DNA from: Promethearchaeota archaeon
GTDB taxonomy: Archaea > Asgardarchaeota > Lokiarchaeia > Sigyniarchaeales > Promethearchaeaceae
Length of the DNA: 64,000 nucleotides
Direction of reading: 5' to 3'
Assembly (NCBI GenBank): GCA_016933055.1
Contig: JAFGBS010000034.1
Coordinates: 112,727-176,726 of the forward strand
Shown here: positions 28,258-37,083 of the stretch, piece by piece
Layout: each line of letters starts with the position of its first letter
Position numbering within the stretch: position 1 is the first letter of the stretch
Notes under the pieces: model-generated
Seen by the model: the letters and a program-made list of their open reading frames with translations, nothing else
Told to the model about the DNA's origin: nothing
Databases searched by the model: none
Position numbers and translations under genes: made by a program

Positions 28258-29988
28258 CTATACTCCTTTATGAACAATGGGATTCTCACAATAGACTTCT
28301 TGGACAGCATAGTTTCCATAATTAATGGAATATCTTGAATCCCAAACCGCCCGGACATCATCAATTACCGATTCTAACATATCTTTCTTGATTTTACCTG
28401 TTACATCACTATATATAGTATTTCCGAGGAAGACTTTCACAATCTCACCGTTTTTCACAACTATCTCCCCCGATTTAATCGTGAATGCCGCATCAGAAAA
28501 TGCTTTTTCGATTGTTTTTCCATCTTTTTCATTAGGATCAAGTCGATAGACGGCTACATCACCATCAGCCCCAATTCCGAGATGCCCCTTTTCTTTCAAA
28601 CCTAAACATTGTGCAGTTCCCGCTCGGGTGATCCATGCAATTTCTTCGATTGTGTATTCCCGTTCCAAATCCACAAGCCCACTTTTAGAAGATGCCATTT
28701 CATTGATTTCCCCCAATCTTTTGTTTCGTGTTTTTTTACTCATCAGCCAACTGATTATCGTAGGGTAATAGATAAATGGGCCCCCATTGGGGTGATCTGT
28801 AGTGAGAAATACTTGTTTTGGGTTCTTAATGCCCAACATAATCTCTAAGCCGATAGCCCATTGAATGGAATTCACTCCATTTTTGGGATTAAAAATGTAT
28901 GGAGTTAAACCTGAACCACATTCTCCCTCCACTTGTCCATTTACCCATTTTATGCCAGGTTTGTTTCCCCATGGAGAAACTCCCCCAATATGGTGTAATG
29001 CATATTCCCATGGACCATCCGCCGTCATTGTGGTCGTGTTAGTGAATATCACCTGTCCAGCATCAATGGTAATATGGTTATGCTTATTCAAATAGTCGCA
29101 AATATCCGCTGCTCCCGATCCAAAATCTTTCCAATCCGTTCCTGAGTATGCATTGAATTGTGCGTGGGTCATATGCATTACAGAATCATGATTTTTTCCC
29201 GGTTTGACTCCTTTCATGAGATCGTAGGTATCGAGTGTCATCTGGTAATTCCCGGGATGCCCTAAATTGTTCCCATGTACGTGAATTGTGTGCGGTAATC
29301 CCAGTTCCTCATTTACTTTTGCAAGATTTTCCAGAATTTGGCGGGGAGTTACCTCGAAATATAATACTTTTTCATCTAAACTCTCACAATTCTTACCCCA
29401 CGCCCACGACTCCACCCCCCCTGGATTCACGATCTTAACAGCGTATCCCTTGGTAGCGTTTAGCAACCAAGCTACATAGGCTTTTAGCTTATCAAAATCT
29501 CCGTTTTTAATATATTCCATCACAAACCAGTTATTTCCAAAAAGAGGAAAAGCTAATTTGTCAATGATGGGACAATCGCTAAATTCTTCATGCGTATGTC
29601 TGGCTTTGAGTGGTGGCATTGCGGGTTCCGTAACTGTGGTATATCCCATCTTTGCATATCGATAACCTGTTACAAAAGTTGAGGGAACTGAATATCCACT
29701 ACCCGAGCGTGTAATTGAGGTTTTTTTTACTGGATCACCTATATGATCTTCGGGACGGAATAGTCTTCCAAGGTTTACTTTCGCTCCAGAAATGTGTGAG
29801 TGAATATCAACCCCCCCAGAGAGCACAATACATCCCTTAGCATCGATTAAATCTGCGTCTGTATCCTTGAATTCTTCACATATTTTCCCATCAGTAATGA
29901 AAATATCTTTTTTCTCGCCAAGTATCTTGTTAATGGGATCGTACACCAGACCATTTTTTATAATAAGTTTCTGTGCCATGAACTTCAC
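28258..29988 (-). CDS. fwdA: Formylmethanofuran dehydrogenase subunit A (amidohydrolase)
   Basis: 576 residues, the usual size of FwdA. Amidohydrolase-fold metal ligands are visible: HSHISGAK near residue 64, then HVHGNNLGHPGNY, HMTHAQF and TTDHPNGGPF. FwdA hydrolyses or forms the N-formyl bond of formylmethanofuran using a binuclear zinc site, receiving formate through a tunnel from FwdB. It begins the operon with hdrCBA-mvhD-fwdGFC. FwdB and FwdD are not encoded here, so they must be elsewhere. The start at 29988 is ATG with a second Met four codons on. Confidence 0.93.
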   Translation of the reverse strand: MKFMAQKLIIKNGLVYDPINKILGEKKDIFITDGKICEEFKDTDADLIDAKGCIVLSGGVDIHSHISGAKVNLGRLFRPEDHIGDPVKKTSITRSGSGYSVPSTFVTGYRYAKMGYTTVTEPAMPPLKARHTHEEFSDCPIIDKLAFPLFGNNWFVMEYIKNGDFDKLKAYVAWLLNATKGYAVKIVNPGGVESWAWGKNCESLDEKVLYFEVTPRQILENLAKVNEELGLPHTIHVHGNNLGHPGNYQMTLDTYDLMKGVKPGKNHDSVMHMTHAQFNAYSGTDWKDFGSGAADICDYLNKHNHITIDAGQVIFTNTTTMTADGPWEYALHHIGGVSPWGNKPGIKWVNGQVEGECGSGLTPYIFNPKNGVNSIQWAIGLEIMLGIKNPKQVFLTTDHPNGGPFIYYPTIISWLMSKKTRNKRLGEINEMASSKSGLVDLEREYTIEEIAWITRAGTAQCLGLKEKGHLGIGADGDVAVYRLDPNEKDGKTIEKAFSDAAFTIKSGEIVVKNGEIVKVFLGNTIYSDVTGKIKKDMLESVIDDVRAVWDSRYSINYGNYAVQEVYCENPIVHKGV

Positions 29989-30164
29989 AAATGAAAGGAA
30001 CCTTTTCCAACTAACCGATGAATCGAGTAAGATGAAGGTTATATAGTTGTCAATCAGACCCGGGAATATAAAATTTGATTTTATTTCATTCCGAAAAATT
30101 GAGAAAAGTGTGTAATTAAATCCCTCTTAAAATGTAGATAAATATTAAATACGAAATATCCCCG

Positions 30165-30563
30165 ATGAGATGCATGAACAAAAAATGGAATCTTAGTTTT
30201 TGTGGATTAAATTGTGTTGCATGTGAGATCTATTTAGCTTCTCATGGTGATGTTGAATTACATGATGAATTAGTTAAGTGGTTTCAAGAGAATGTTGATT
30301 CAAGCATTACTAGCATAAGTTGCGAACAATGCCGTGGTGAACAAAATAAATGTTGGACTCCCGATTGCTTCTTCCGGAATTGTGCTACACAAAGAGGACA
30401 TACCTATTGTTTTGAGTGTGAAGATTTTGTTTGCACCAATCTTGATGCGTTTGCAAAAACTGCTCCTCATCATTCTCGAACGATTAAAAATATGAGGAAA
30501 ATGAAGGAAATGGGAGTCAAAGAGTGGATTGCCTCCCAAAATGAAGTGAAATTTTGCCCTTAG
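30165..30563 (+). CDS. DUF3795 family Cys-rich protein
   Basis: 132 residues with the DUF3795 pattern: FCGLNCVACEIY near the start, then CEQCRGEQNKCW, CFFRNCA and YCFECEDFVCTNL. The paired cysteines suggest a zinc or iron-sulfur site. No function is known for the family. It is divergent from fwdA, with a 176-base AT-rich gap holding promoter-like TATA stretches. The next gene, 140 bases downstream, begins the BCR-like operon. Confidence 0.7.
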   Translation: MRCMNKKWNLSFCGLNCVACEIYLASHGDVELHDELVKWFQENVDSSITSISCEQCRGEQNKCWTPDCFFRNCATQRGHTYCFECEDFVCTNLDAFAKTAPHHSRTIKNMRKMKEMGVKEWIASQNEVKFCP

Positions 30564-30707
30564 ATACACATAGTCAAGCTATAAAAGTACCAAGAAAGAA
30601 CAAATATTAGTGGTAAATCTTGTAGGAGGTTCCTTAGTATAACTGATAATCCAATATCTACTTCAAATACTTCCCAAAATACGCGATATCATGCAAAAGC
30701 ATCAAAC

Positions 30708-31112
30708 TTGGGTAGATTATTTCAAATTTTAACGGACGTATTCGGACAAGAGAATTTGGGTGGGCTAAAAAAAATTGAGGGTCAGGAAGTATTACTCCTA
30801 TTTCCTAAAATGAGTAATGCTAGCGTTATCATTAAAATCATTAATTGTCGTATTATTCCTATTGAATATAATACTCATACACCCCACCAGACAGTAATCG
30901 AATTTTGGGTGGAAGTTGATGAAATCGTACCCCTTCTTAACGACATCATTAGGTCACCTGCGAATCTACGTGGTATTATTAAGATTGTCGGAAAATATGT
31001 TATTACAAGAAAACTTAAACCCAAAGGTTCTCTTCGAATTATTCTACCCATCTTAAAAGCTCTCATGACCGGTAACCATAATATGTACAAGATGGAGAAG
31101 ATGACTTCATGA
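30708..31112 (+). CDS. SCP2-like (sterol-carrier fold) protein
   Basis: At least 134 residues (a beta-rich start, then VWVEVDEIVPLLNDIIRSP, then GKYVITRKLKPKG and a C-terminal helix LRIILPILKAL) that follow the SCP2 fold pattern and resemble the proteins at 36305 and 43095. SCP2 domains bind acyl chains or acyl-CoA. The start is uncertain: 30708 is a TTG without a ribosome-binding site, and the frame stays open back past a perfect AGGAGGT at 30624-30630. At the ideal distance from that site the in-frame codon is ATA (30639). It overlaps the next gene by four bases (ATGA), so it belongs to the operon. Confidence 0.5.
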   Translation: MGRLFQILTDVFGQENLGGLKKIEGQEVLLLFPKMSNASVIIKIINCRIIPIEYNTHTPHQTVIEFWVEVDEIVPLLNDIIRSPANLRGIIKIVGKYVITRKLKPKGSLRIILPILKALMTGNHNMYKMEKMTS

Positions 31113-32272
31113 GTGCTACAAACTTCTTGGATTTTTCATCATTATTAAGAAATGCCCATCTAACGGAATGGATCCAAAATCATAAAAAAGTCATAGGATT
31201 TTATTGTTCTTCCATTCCCGAAGAGATAATTCATGCAGCGGGAATGCTTCCTTATCGAATTCGAGCCACAAACAATCTTAATTATAATTTAGCAGATAGT
31301 CTGTTAAGTCAATTTAATTGTTCATACGTTAAATCTACTCTTAACTTGATCATGGAGGATAAATATAATTTCTTGAACGGGATTGTGATAGCAAATACTT
31401 GTGATCATGTTCGAAGAATGTATGATATCTATAAACATAAACTCAATAAAAACTCTCAGAATCCGATCGCGCTATTTTTTTTATCCTTACCGCATTTATT
31501 TGACGAAAATGGATGGCTGTGGGTTCGAGAAGAACTAAAACTTTTCCAAGAACAACTTTCCAGAAACCTCAATATAGAAATTGATGAAAGAAAGATACAA
31601 GAAACCAATCACCTCTACAAACGAAATCAAGAGCTAATTAGAAAAATTATGGAATTTCGGATATTGCCTGAACCCAAATTGAATGGCGTAGATTTCCTGA
31701 AAATCAGTATAGCAAACAGTTCCGTTAGAAAGGAGTATGCAAATGAAAAGTTGGAGCAGTTAATTATGTATTATCAACAAGATGAAGGACCCAAAATAGA
31801 AAATGTTCGAGCGCGTCTGATGCTACTCGGTTCTTCCATAGATAACCCTGCATTTATACAAATACTGGAACATCATGGTGCGATTGTAGTTTCTGATCTT
31901 TTATGTACTTCGGAAAGATGGGGGCTGAAAGATCCACTTTGGCACTATGATAACTGGAACAGTGAGGATCCATATTATCCCATTATTCAACGAATCTATG
32001 GAGACTGTTTTTGTCCCCGGATCATGAATGGGCACTCCTTGAGAATGAACTTGATTAAACAGAGAATTAAAGAAGCTAAAATAGATGGAATTATTTTGCA
32101 AAGATTAGAATTCTGTGATCTCCATGGATGTGAAAATATGTTGATCCAACAGGAAATGGAAGAAATAAATGGTACTCCCATATTATCAATTGATCGAGAA
32201 TACCTTTTAGGGGATACAGGACGTCTTAGAACGAGAGTTGAAGCATTTTTGGAGAGGTTAGAGAGATCTTGA
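31109..32272 (+). CDS. 2-hydroxyacyl-CoA dehydratase / benzoyl-CoA reductase-like subunit (HgdB/BcrB family)
   Basis: 387 residues of the HGD-D family. Features are IGFYCSSIPEEIIHAAGMLPYRI near the N-terminus, NTCDHVRRMYD near residue 95, RLMLLGSSIDNPAFIQILEHHGAIVVSD centrally, and RLEFCDLHGCEN near 335. The conserved cysteines ligate a [4Fe-4S] cluster. In the family, two such subunits and an ATP-driven activator reduce aromatic or 2-hydroxyacyl-CoA substrates by one-electron steps. It overlaps both neighbours by four bases. Lokiarchaeia are known to carry such genes for acyl/benzoyl-CoA metabolism. The substrate is not evident. Confidence 0.8.
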   Translation: MSATNFLDFSSLLRNAHLTEWIQNHKKVIGFYCSSIPEEIIHAAGMLPYRIRATNNLNYNLADSLLSQFNCSYVKSTLNLIMEDKYNFLNGIVIANTCDHVRRMYDIYKHKLNKNSQNPIALFFLSLPHLFDENGWLWVREELKLFQEQLSRNLNIEIDERKIQETNHLYKRNQELIRKIMEFRILPEPKLNGVDFLKISIANSSVRKEYANEKLEQLIMYYQQDEGPKIENVRARLMLLGSSIDNPAFIQILEHHGAIVVSDLLCTSERWGLKDPLWHYDNWNSEDPYYPIIQRIYGDCFCPRIMNGHSLRMNLIKQRIKEAKIDGIILQRLEFCDLHGCENMLIQQEMEEINGTPILSIDREYLLGDTGRLRTRVEAFLERLERS

Positions 32273-33552
32273 AAGCCAATGTGAAACCAGTGGAAATGCT
32301 GTATGAAGCAAGTCAGACAACTTTAGGGCTGATTGAAGGCGCGGTGCCTAAACATGAAATGCAAATTCTTAAATCATTTTTCAGATGCATGGAAAGTAAT
32401 TTACGGATTAAATTGGAACAGATCGCTGAAGGAAAACCGATAATTGGACATCATTTCGCGTTTCCTTCAGAAGTTTTTTCATGTTTTGATGCTGTTCCTA
32501 TATGTGTAGAAGCAATTTCCTACCTTTTCTCTGCATTGTTTACAACTGGATCGGAAAAATATTATGATCTCGCTAACTCTTGGGGGCATCCATATCATAG
32601 TTGTACATCACAGAAGGGAATGATAGGTATGGCTTTAGAGCACAATTTCATAGATTTTGATGTTATTGCAATCCCCAGTGCTCCATGCGACAATACTATT
32701 GCAAGCTACCAGTTTTTTTCAGAACACCTGAACATACCTACCATCGTTGCTGACATGCCGTATTATCATAATTCTAGGGGATATGAATATTATAGCAATG
32801 AATTAGAATCCATGATCCAAGAATTAAGTACCATTCTGAATCAAGAACCTAATTACGAGAGATTACGTCAATCTATTATATATAGTAATCATGCGGTGGA
32901 AAACCTCGCGGAAATAAATAATTTACGACGCTCGATTCCTTGCCCAGTGGAAAGTGTCTTCAATCCAATCGGAAGTGCGGTTCAAAACTTTTTTTCAGGA
33001 CAAGTTGAGAAGGAAATTTTTTATAACGAGGTGCTAGAGATTGCACGTGAACGAGTACGAACTAAAAAGGCTTGGAGGGAAACTGATGAAAGGGTAAGGA
33101 GTTTCTGGCCATATATGTCGGTTTTCTTTGATATAACTTTCTGTGAATGGCTGGATCGTAAGCTAGGAATGCCAATCGTTACTGATATATTCAATTACTT
33201 CTTTTTTGGTCCAATCAAGAATATTGAATCTTTAGATACTAAAGGAATGATTGATGGGTTAGCCTATCAGAGTATGGAATATCCAATGGTTAGACAATCC
33301 GAATCCTTTGCATCAGTATTTTTTGAGGATGCTGTGAACTTAGCTCACCAATTCAGTGCAGATTGTGCGATATTTACAGCTCATATAGGATGTAAACAAT
33401 CTGCATCGATGATTCAACTCATGAGAGAAATATTAAAAGAAGAAGTCGGAATTCCGATGTTAACAATTGAAATGGACATCGGGGATAAACGTATGACCAG
33501 TTTAGAGACCATTAAGAAGAAAGTATTGGAATTCACTCAAACTCTACTATAA
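32269..33552 (+). CDS. 2-hydroxyacyl-CoA dehydratase / benzoyl-CoA reductase-like second subunit
   Basis: 427 residues of the same superfamily as the preceding gene. It has GHHFAFPSEVFSCFDAVPICVEA near the N-terminus, HSCTSQKGMIG near residue 110, APCDNTIASYQ near 145 and AHIGCKQSASM near 380. It pairs with the gene at 31109 to form the catalytic dimer. It begins with TTG inside the end of the previous gene (four-base overlap). The Cys of C-T-S-Q and the final GCKQ correspond to cluster ligands in relatives. Confidence 0.8.
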   Translation: MKANVKPVEMLYEASQTTLGLIEGAVPKHEMQILKSFFRCMESNLRIKLEQIAEGKPIIGHHFAFPSEVFSCFDAVPICVEAISYLFSALFTTGSEKYYDLANSWGHPYHSCTSQKGMIGMALEHNFIDFDVIAIPSAPCDNTIASYQFFSEHLNIPTIVADMPYYHNSRGYEYYSNELESMIQELSTILNQEPNYERLRQSIIYSNHAVENLAEINNLRRSIPCPVESVFNPIGSAVQNFFSGQVEKEIFYNEVLEIARERVRTKKAWRETDERVRSFWPYMSVFFDITFCEWLDRKLGMPIVTDIFNYFFFGPIKNIESLDTKGMIDGLAYQSMEYPMVRQSESFASVFFEDAVNLAHQFSADCAIFTAHIGCKQSASMIQLMREILKEEVGIPMLTIEMDIGDKRMTSLETIKKKVLEFTQTLL

Positions 33553-33572
33553 GAAGAATAGGACGAAAACCG

Positions 33573-34364
33573 ATGATATGCGGAATTGATGTTGGCAGTA
33601 TTTTGATAAAAGCGATAGTTCTAGACGAAAAAAATAGCAATGATATTGTCTTACAAGAAATTGGAAAATCAATCGGGAATCCCGAAGAATCTGTTACAAC
33701 CTTGATCAATAATATTCGAAAGAAGCTGAGATTAAAAAAACGGGATCTACAAATCGCATTTACCGGTAGGAACTGTGAAAACCTCACAATGAATCCCAAA
33801 ATAGCGGAGTTGAATTGTTTAGCAGAAGGAATTCATACGTCTTCAGATCATAATCGAATCATTGTGGATATCGGGGGATTTACAAACAAGATTATTAAAA
33901 TCGATGAAACCGGGCGAATCATGGATTATCTGATGAATAATATCTGCAGTTCTGGGTCAGGTGTGTTTATTTCTTTAATCTGTAAATCTCTTGGCATCGA
34001 TATTATGGAGATAGATACCTATGCATTCAAATCTGAACATCCCCATCCTATCAGTAGTCAATGTTCTATTTTTGCCGAGACAGAAGTAATCTATCTCATG
34101 AATGAAGGAAAACAAATTGAGGATATTGTAGCAGGTGCGTGTAAATCAATAACTGGGAGACTGATACCTTTAATTCTTAAAATTGGAAGGGAAATTAATC
34201 AAGTTCTTATGTTAACAGGAGGATTAGCAAAGTCTGAATTCATTAAACAAGACTTAATGGAGCAGTTGCATATAGAAGTGAAGAACCCCTCCATCGATCC
34301 CATATTTACTTGTGCGTATGGATGTGCCCGTTCATTACAAAATACCAGCAAGGAGGAAATTTAA
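33573..34364 (+). CDS. BadF/BadG/HgdC-type activator ATPase
   Basis: 263 residues of the ASKHA ATPase fold: GIDVGSILIKAIVLD (phosphate 1), IIVDIGGFTNKIIKID (phosphate 2) and LMLTGGLAKSEFI (adenosine). The cysteines NICSSGSG (near 128) and SSQCSIFAE (near 167) match the ligands of the single [4Fe-4S] cluster at the homodimer interface. The activator uses ATP to inject a low-potential electron into the dehydratase/reductase. It lies 20 bases after the catalytic subunit gene, with a second activator four bases later. It deviates from the consensus, with GGFTN in place of the common GGQD. Confidence 0.82.
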   Translation: MICGIDVGSILIKAIVLDEKNSNDIVLQEIGKSIGNPEESVTTLINNIRKKLRLKKRDLQIAFTGRNCENLTMNPKIAELNCLAEGIHTSSDHNRIIVDIGGFTNKIIKIDETGRIMDYLMNNICSSGSGVFISLICKSLGIDIMEIDTYAFKSEHPHPISSQCSIFAETEVIYLMNEGKQIEDIVAGACKSITGRLIPLILKIGREINQVLMLTGGLAKSEFIKQDLMEQLHIEVKNPSIDPIFTCAYGCARSLQNTSKEEI

Positions 34365-34368
34365 TAAC

Positions 34369-35142
34369 ATGTTATATGCCGGGATCGACATCGGAAGTTT
34401 AACCGGAAAAGCGGTTATAATGAAGGATGATGACCTAATTTCAAGTTCTATCATTCAAGTAAAGAGAAATCCCGTCTTGACCTCAGAACTGGTATATACA
34501 GATGCTTTATCAAAAACTGGATTCACACCCGATGAAATTGATTATTGCGTGGGGACAGGTTATGGACGGGAACGGATTCCTTATATCAACAAATCATTAA
34601 GTGAAATCAGTTGCCATGGAAGGGGAGCCTTCTTCCTAAATAATGCAATCCGTTCAATTATTGATGTGGGAGGCCAGGACTGTAAAGTTATTTCTATTGA
34701 TGAATATGGCGAGTTAGTAGACTTTCGAATGAATGAGAAATGTGCCGCAGGAACGGGTCGATATTTAGAAATCATGGCAGACTTATTAGGTCTCGCATTG
34801 CCAGAGTTGGGCGCCATCTCCTTAAAGTCCAAAACTCCAATCTCCTTATCGAGTGAATGCAGTATTTATGCACAATCAGAGGTTTTGAATTATATATCTC
34901 GAAAAATAAAAAAAGCAGACATTGCAGCGGGAATTAACCATGCAATGGCGCAGCGTGTCCATAAAATGACAGAAAAAATTAACTTGCAACCTAAATTCAC
35001 CATCACTGGAGGTGTAGCTAAAAATGTGGGAGTTGTGAAAGCGTTAGAAAGACTAATGAAAGTAGAATTTCAATCATTAAGTATAGATTCCCAATTAATT
35101 GGTGCATTGGGTGCTGCAATCTTTGCAAAATCTTATTGGTGA
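34369..35142 (+). CDS. BadF/BadG/HgdC-type activator ATPase, second copy
   Basis: 257 residues from the ATG at 34369, which follows AAGGAGG closely; the frame is open further back to 34312 but that overlaps the previous gene. Motifs: GIDIGSLTGKAVIM, IIDVGGQDCKVISID, EKCAAGTGRYLE, SSECSIYAQSEV and ITGGVAKNVGVV. It is closer to the canonical HgdC/BcrD sequence than its neighbour. Two tandem activators are the arrangement seen in class I benzoyl-CoA reductases (BcrA/BcrD form a heterodimer), so the pair may act together. Confidence 0.85.
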   Translation: MLYAGIDIGSLTGKAVIMKDDDLISSSIIQVKRNPVLTSELVYTDALSKTGFTPDEIDYCVGTGYGRERIPYINKSLSEISCHGRGAFFLNNAIRSIIDVGGQDCKVISIDEYGELVDFRMNEKCAAGTGRYLEIMADLLGLALPELGAISLKSKTPISLSSECSIYAQSEVLNYISRKIKKADIAAGINHAMAQRVHKMTEKINLQPKFTITGGVAKNVGVVKALERLMKVEFQSLSIDSQLIGALGAAIFAKSYW

Positions 35143-35145
35143 TCA

Positions 35146-36141
35146 TTATTTTATATATCCATTCTCCCGATACCAATCAACTGCTTTCTCAATAGTATGT
35201 TTTATCGGAGTTTGGGGCAACCCTAATTCATCTATTGCTTTCGAACAATCAAAATGTTCTCCCATTTTTCCCAAACGTACTTGAGATACTGATACCGTAG
35301 GAGGTTTTTTTGTTATTCGGGATCCTAATTGGAATAAATACCCTAAGAAAATTGCAAGTCTATATGGAATTTTCAGTTTTGGAGGTTTTACTCCCGTAAT
35401 TTCTGCGATTAGGTTAAAAAATTCACCAACATATATATTATTATTTCCAAAGAGATATCTCTCTCCACTTCGTCCTTTCTTCGCTGCTAAGATGTGTCCT
35501 CGCGCAACATCTTCTACGTCTATGACATTAATCGCTCCTTCAATATATCCTGGCATATCACCGTTCGCAATGTCAACAATTAAGGCTCCTGATGGAGTAG
35601 GTTTACTATCCCCTACTCCAATTACTAACGTTGGATTCACAATGACCATAGGAAGTCCTTTTTCACAAATTTTCTTTGCTTCAATCTCTGCTAAATATTT
35701 AGAAATCGCATAATGATCCTTTGCCTTCCAACCGTTAAATTCGGCTTCCTCCGTGACATAGTTCCCAGCTCCATGAGAACCAATAGTATTTGATGTACTT
35801 GTATAGACTACTTTTTCAAATCCTTGAGATAAAGCTTCTTCGAGAAGAGTTTTGGTTCCTTCCACATTAATATCGTAAAACAATTGGGTATTTGGTGACC
35901 AATGCGCAAAATATGCAGCAACATGATATAGTGTATCGCATCCTTTCAACGCGTTTTTTACCGATTCTCTATTCCGAATATCACAATAAACTTTTTCTAC
36001 ATCCAAATCATTAATATTACGCGTATCACTATTCTTTCTAAGAGTAATTCGTATCTCTTCGCCATCCTTTATCAATTCTCTTACAACATTGGAACCAATG
36101 AAACCAGTTGCACCAGTAACTAGAGTTTTCAATTTAATCAC
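35146..36141 (-). CDS. Extended SDR (NAD-dependent epimerase / dihydroflavonol reductase-like)
   Basis: 331 residues with a TGATGFIGSNV Rossmann motif at the N-terminus, the YAISKYLAEIEA active-site Tyr-Lys (near residue 145), and the NPTLVIGVGDSKPTPSG substrate loop. The family acts on sugars, sterol-like or hydroxyacyl substrates with NAD(P). It is convergent with the activator ATPase operon (three bases apart), and its promoter faces the SCP2-like gene. The substrate is unknown. Confidence 0.85.
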   Translation of the reverse strand: MIKLKTLVTGATGFIGSNVVRELIKDGEEIRITLRKNSDTRNINDLDVEKVYCDIRNRESVKNALKGCDTLYHVAAYFAHWSPNTQLFYDINVEGTKTLLEEALSQGFEKVVYTSTSNTIGSHGAGNYVTEEAEFNGWKAKDHYAISKYLAEIEAKKICEKGLPMVIVNPTLVIGVGDSKPTPSGALIVDIANGDMPGYIEGAINVIDVEDVARGHILAAKKGRSGERYLFGNNNIYVGEFFNLIAEITGVKPPKLKIPYRLAIFLGYLFQLGSRITKKPPTVSVSQVRLGKMGEHFDCSKAIDELGLPQTPIKHTIEKAVDWYRENGYIK

Positions 36142-36304
36142 ATTATAGAGAAGGCTCTACAGAAATAAATCTTCAAAATTTCAGACTTAAAACTCCATAC
36201 CCTATTGAGGACATGAATTCGGAGTTAAAAGATAAATAATGATGATTGGGATATTCCTAGGAATTTAAATAAACCTTTAACCAAATCAAATTTTAGAATG
36301 GTTG

Positions 36305-37081
36305 ATGAAGAGGATGAAAAAGGATCAGTACACTTTAGCGTACATCAATTTGAATGCTGTAATCAAAAGTATTGTACATTTGTATGAATTAGATAAAGAA
36401 ATCAAGGATTTAGTGGGAGACAGAAATATTGCTATTCAATTTATAGTTAGAAAGGGTCCCTCTGCTTTACTTAAGTTTGAAAATGGAAAGTGCACCTTCC
36501 TAGAGGGACGGCATAAAAATGATGTGTTATTATTTTTCGTTTCACCAATTCATTTCAATAACATGATTAATGGAAAATCTAACCCAATTCCTCTAAAAGG
36601 TTTCATAAAATTAGGGTTCTTGACAAAAGAGTTTAATACAATTACGAAGAAACTCGAATATTATCTTAGACCGACTAGAGATCTGTTAGAAAATGAGAAT
36701 TATGCTAAAATAAATACGATTCTAGCATTCTATACTGCTTTTAATGCCTTATGTCAGGTTGCTAATACCGATGAGGTTGGAAAATACACTGCTAAACGGT
36801 TAAGCGATGGAAATGCATTAGCTACGATAGGTACCTCTGAAAAAGTCTATATTGAAGTTAAAAAGCATACATTAAAAACGTATATTGGAGAACCAGAGAA
36901 AGTCCATGCAAGGATGGAATTTGTTGATTATGAAACCGCAAGTGGTATGTTAAACGATACAGTAGACGCTTATAGCTGTATAGGAAGTAAGAGGTTAAAA
37001 CTGTCAGGATATATTCCACTGCTTGAAGATTTGAATGCATTGTTGTATCAAACATCGATGTACTTGAAGGAGGATACATAA
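36305..37081 (+). CDS. Protein with SCP2-like domain, 258 aa
   Basis: A soluble protein whose N-terminal half has IAIQFIVRKGPSALLKFENGKCTF, then DVLLFFVSPIHFNNMINGKS, then IPLKGFIKLGFLTKEFNTITKKLEYYLRP, the strand/helix order of SCP2 lipid-binding domains. The C-terminal half (VYIEVKKHTLKTYIGEPEKVHARMEF to the end) looks like a second copy of the same fold. The Met at 36305 is preferred over the TTG one codon before. The aminotransferase gene starts two bases after its stop, so they are cotranscribed. Confidence 0.5.
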   Translation: MKRMKKDQYTLAYINLNAVIKSIVHLYELDKEIKDLVGDRNIAIQFIVRKGPSALLKFENGKCTFLEGRHKNDVLLFFVSPIHFNNMINGKSNPIPLKGFIKLGFLTKEFNTITKKLEYYLRPTRDLLENENYAKINTILAFYTAFNALCQVANTDEVGKYTAKRLSDGNALATIGTSEKVYIEVKKHTLKTYIGEPEKVHARMEFVDYETASGMLNDTVDAYSCIGSKRLKLSGYIPLLEDLNALLYQTSMYLKEDT

Positions 37082-37083
37082 AA

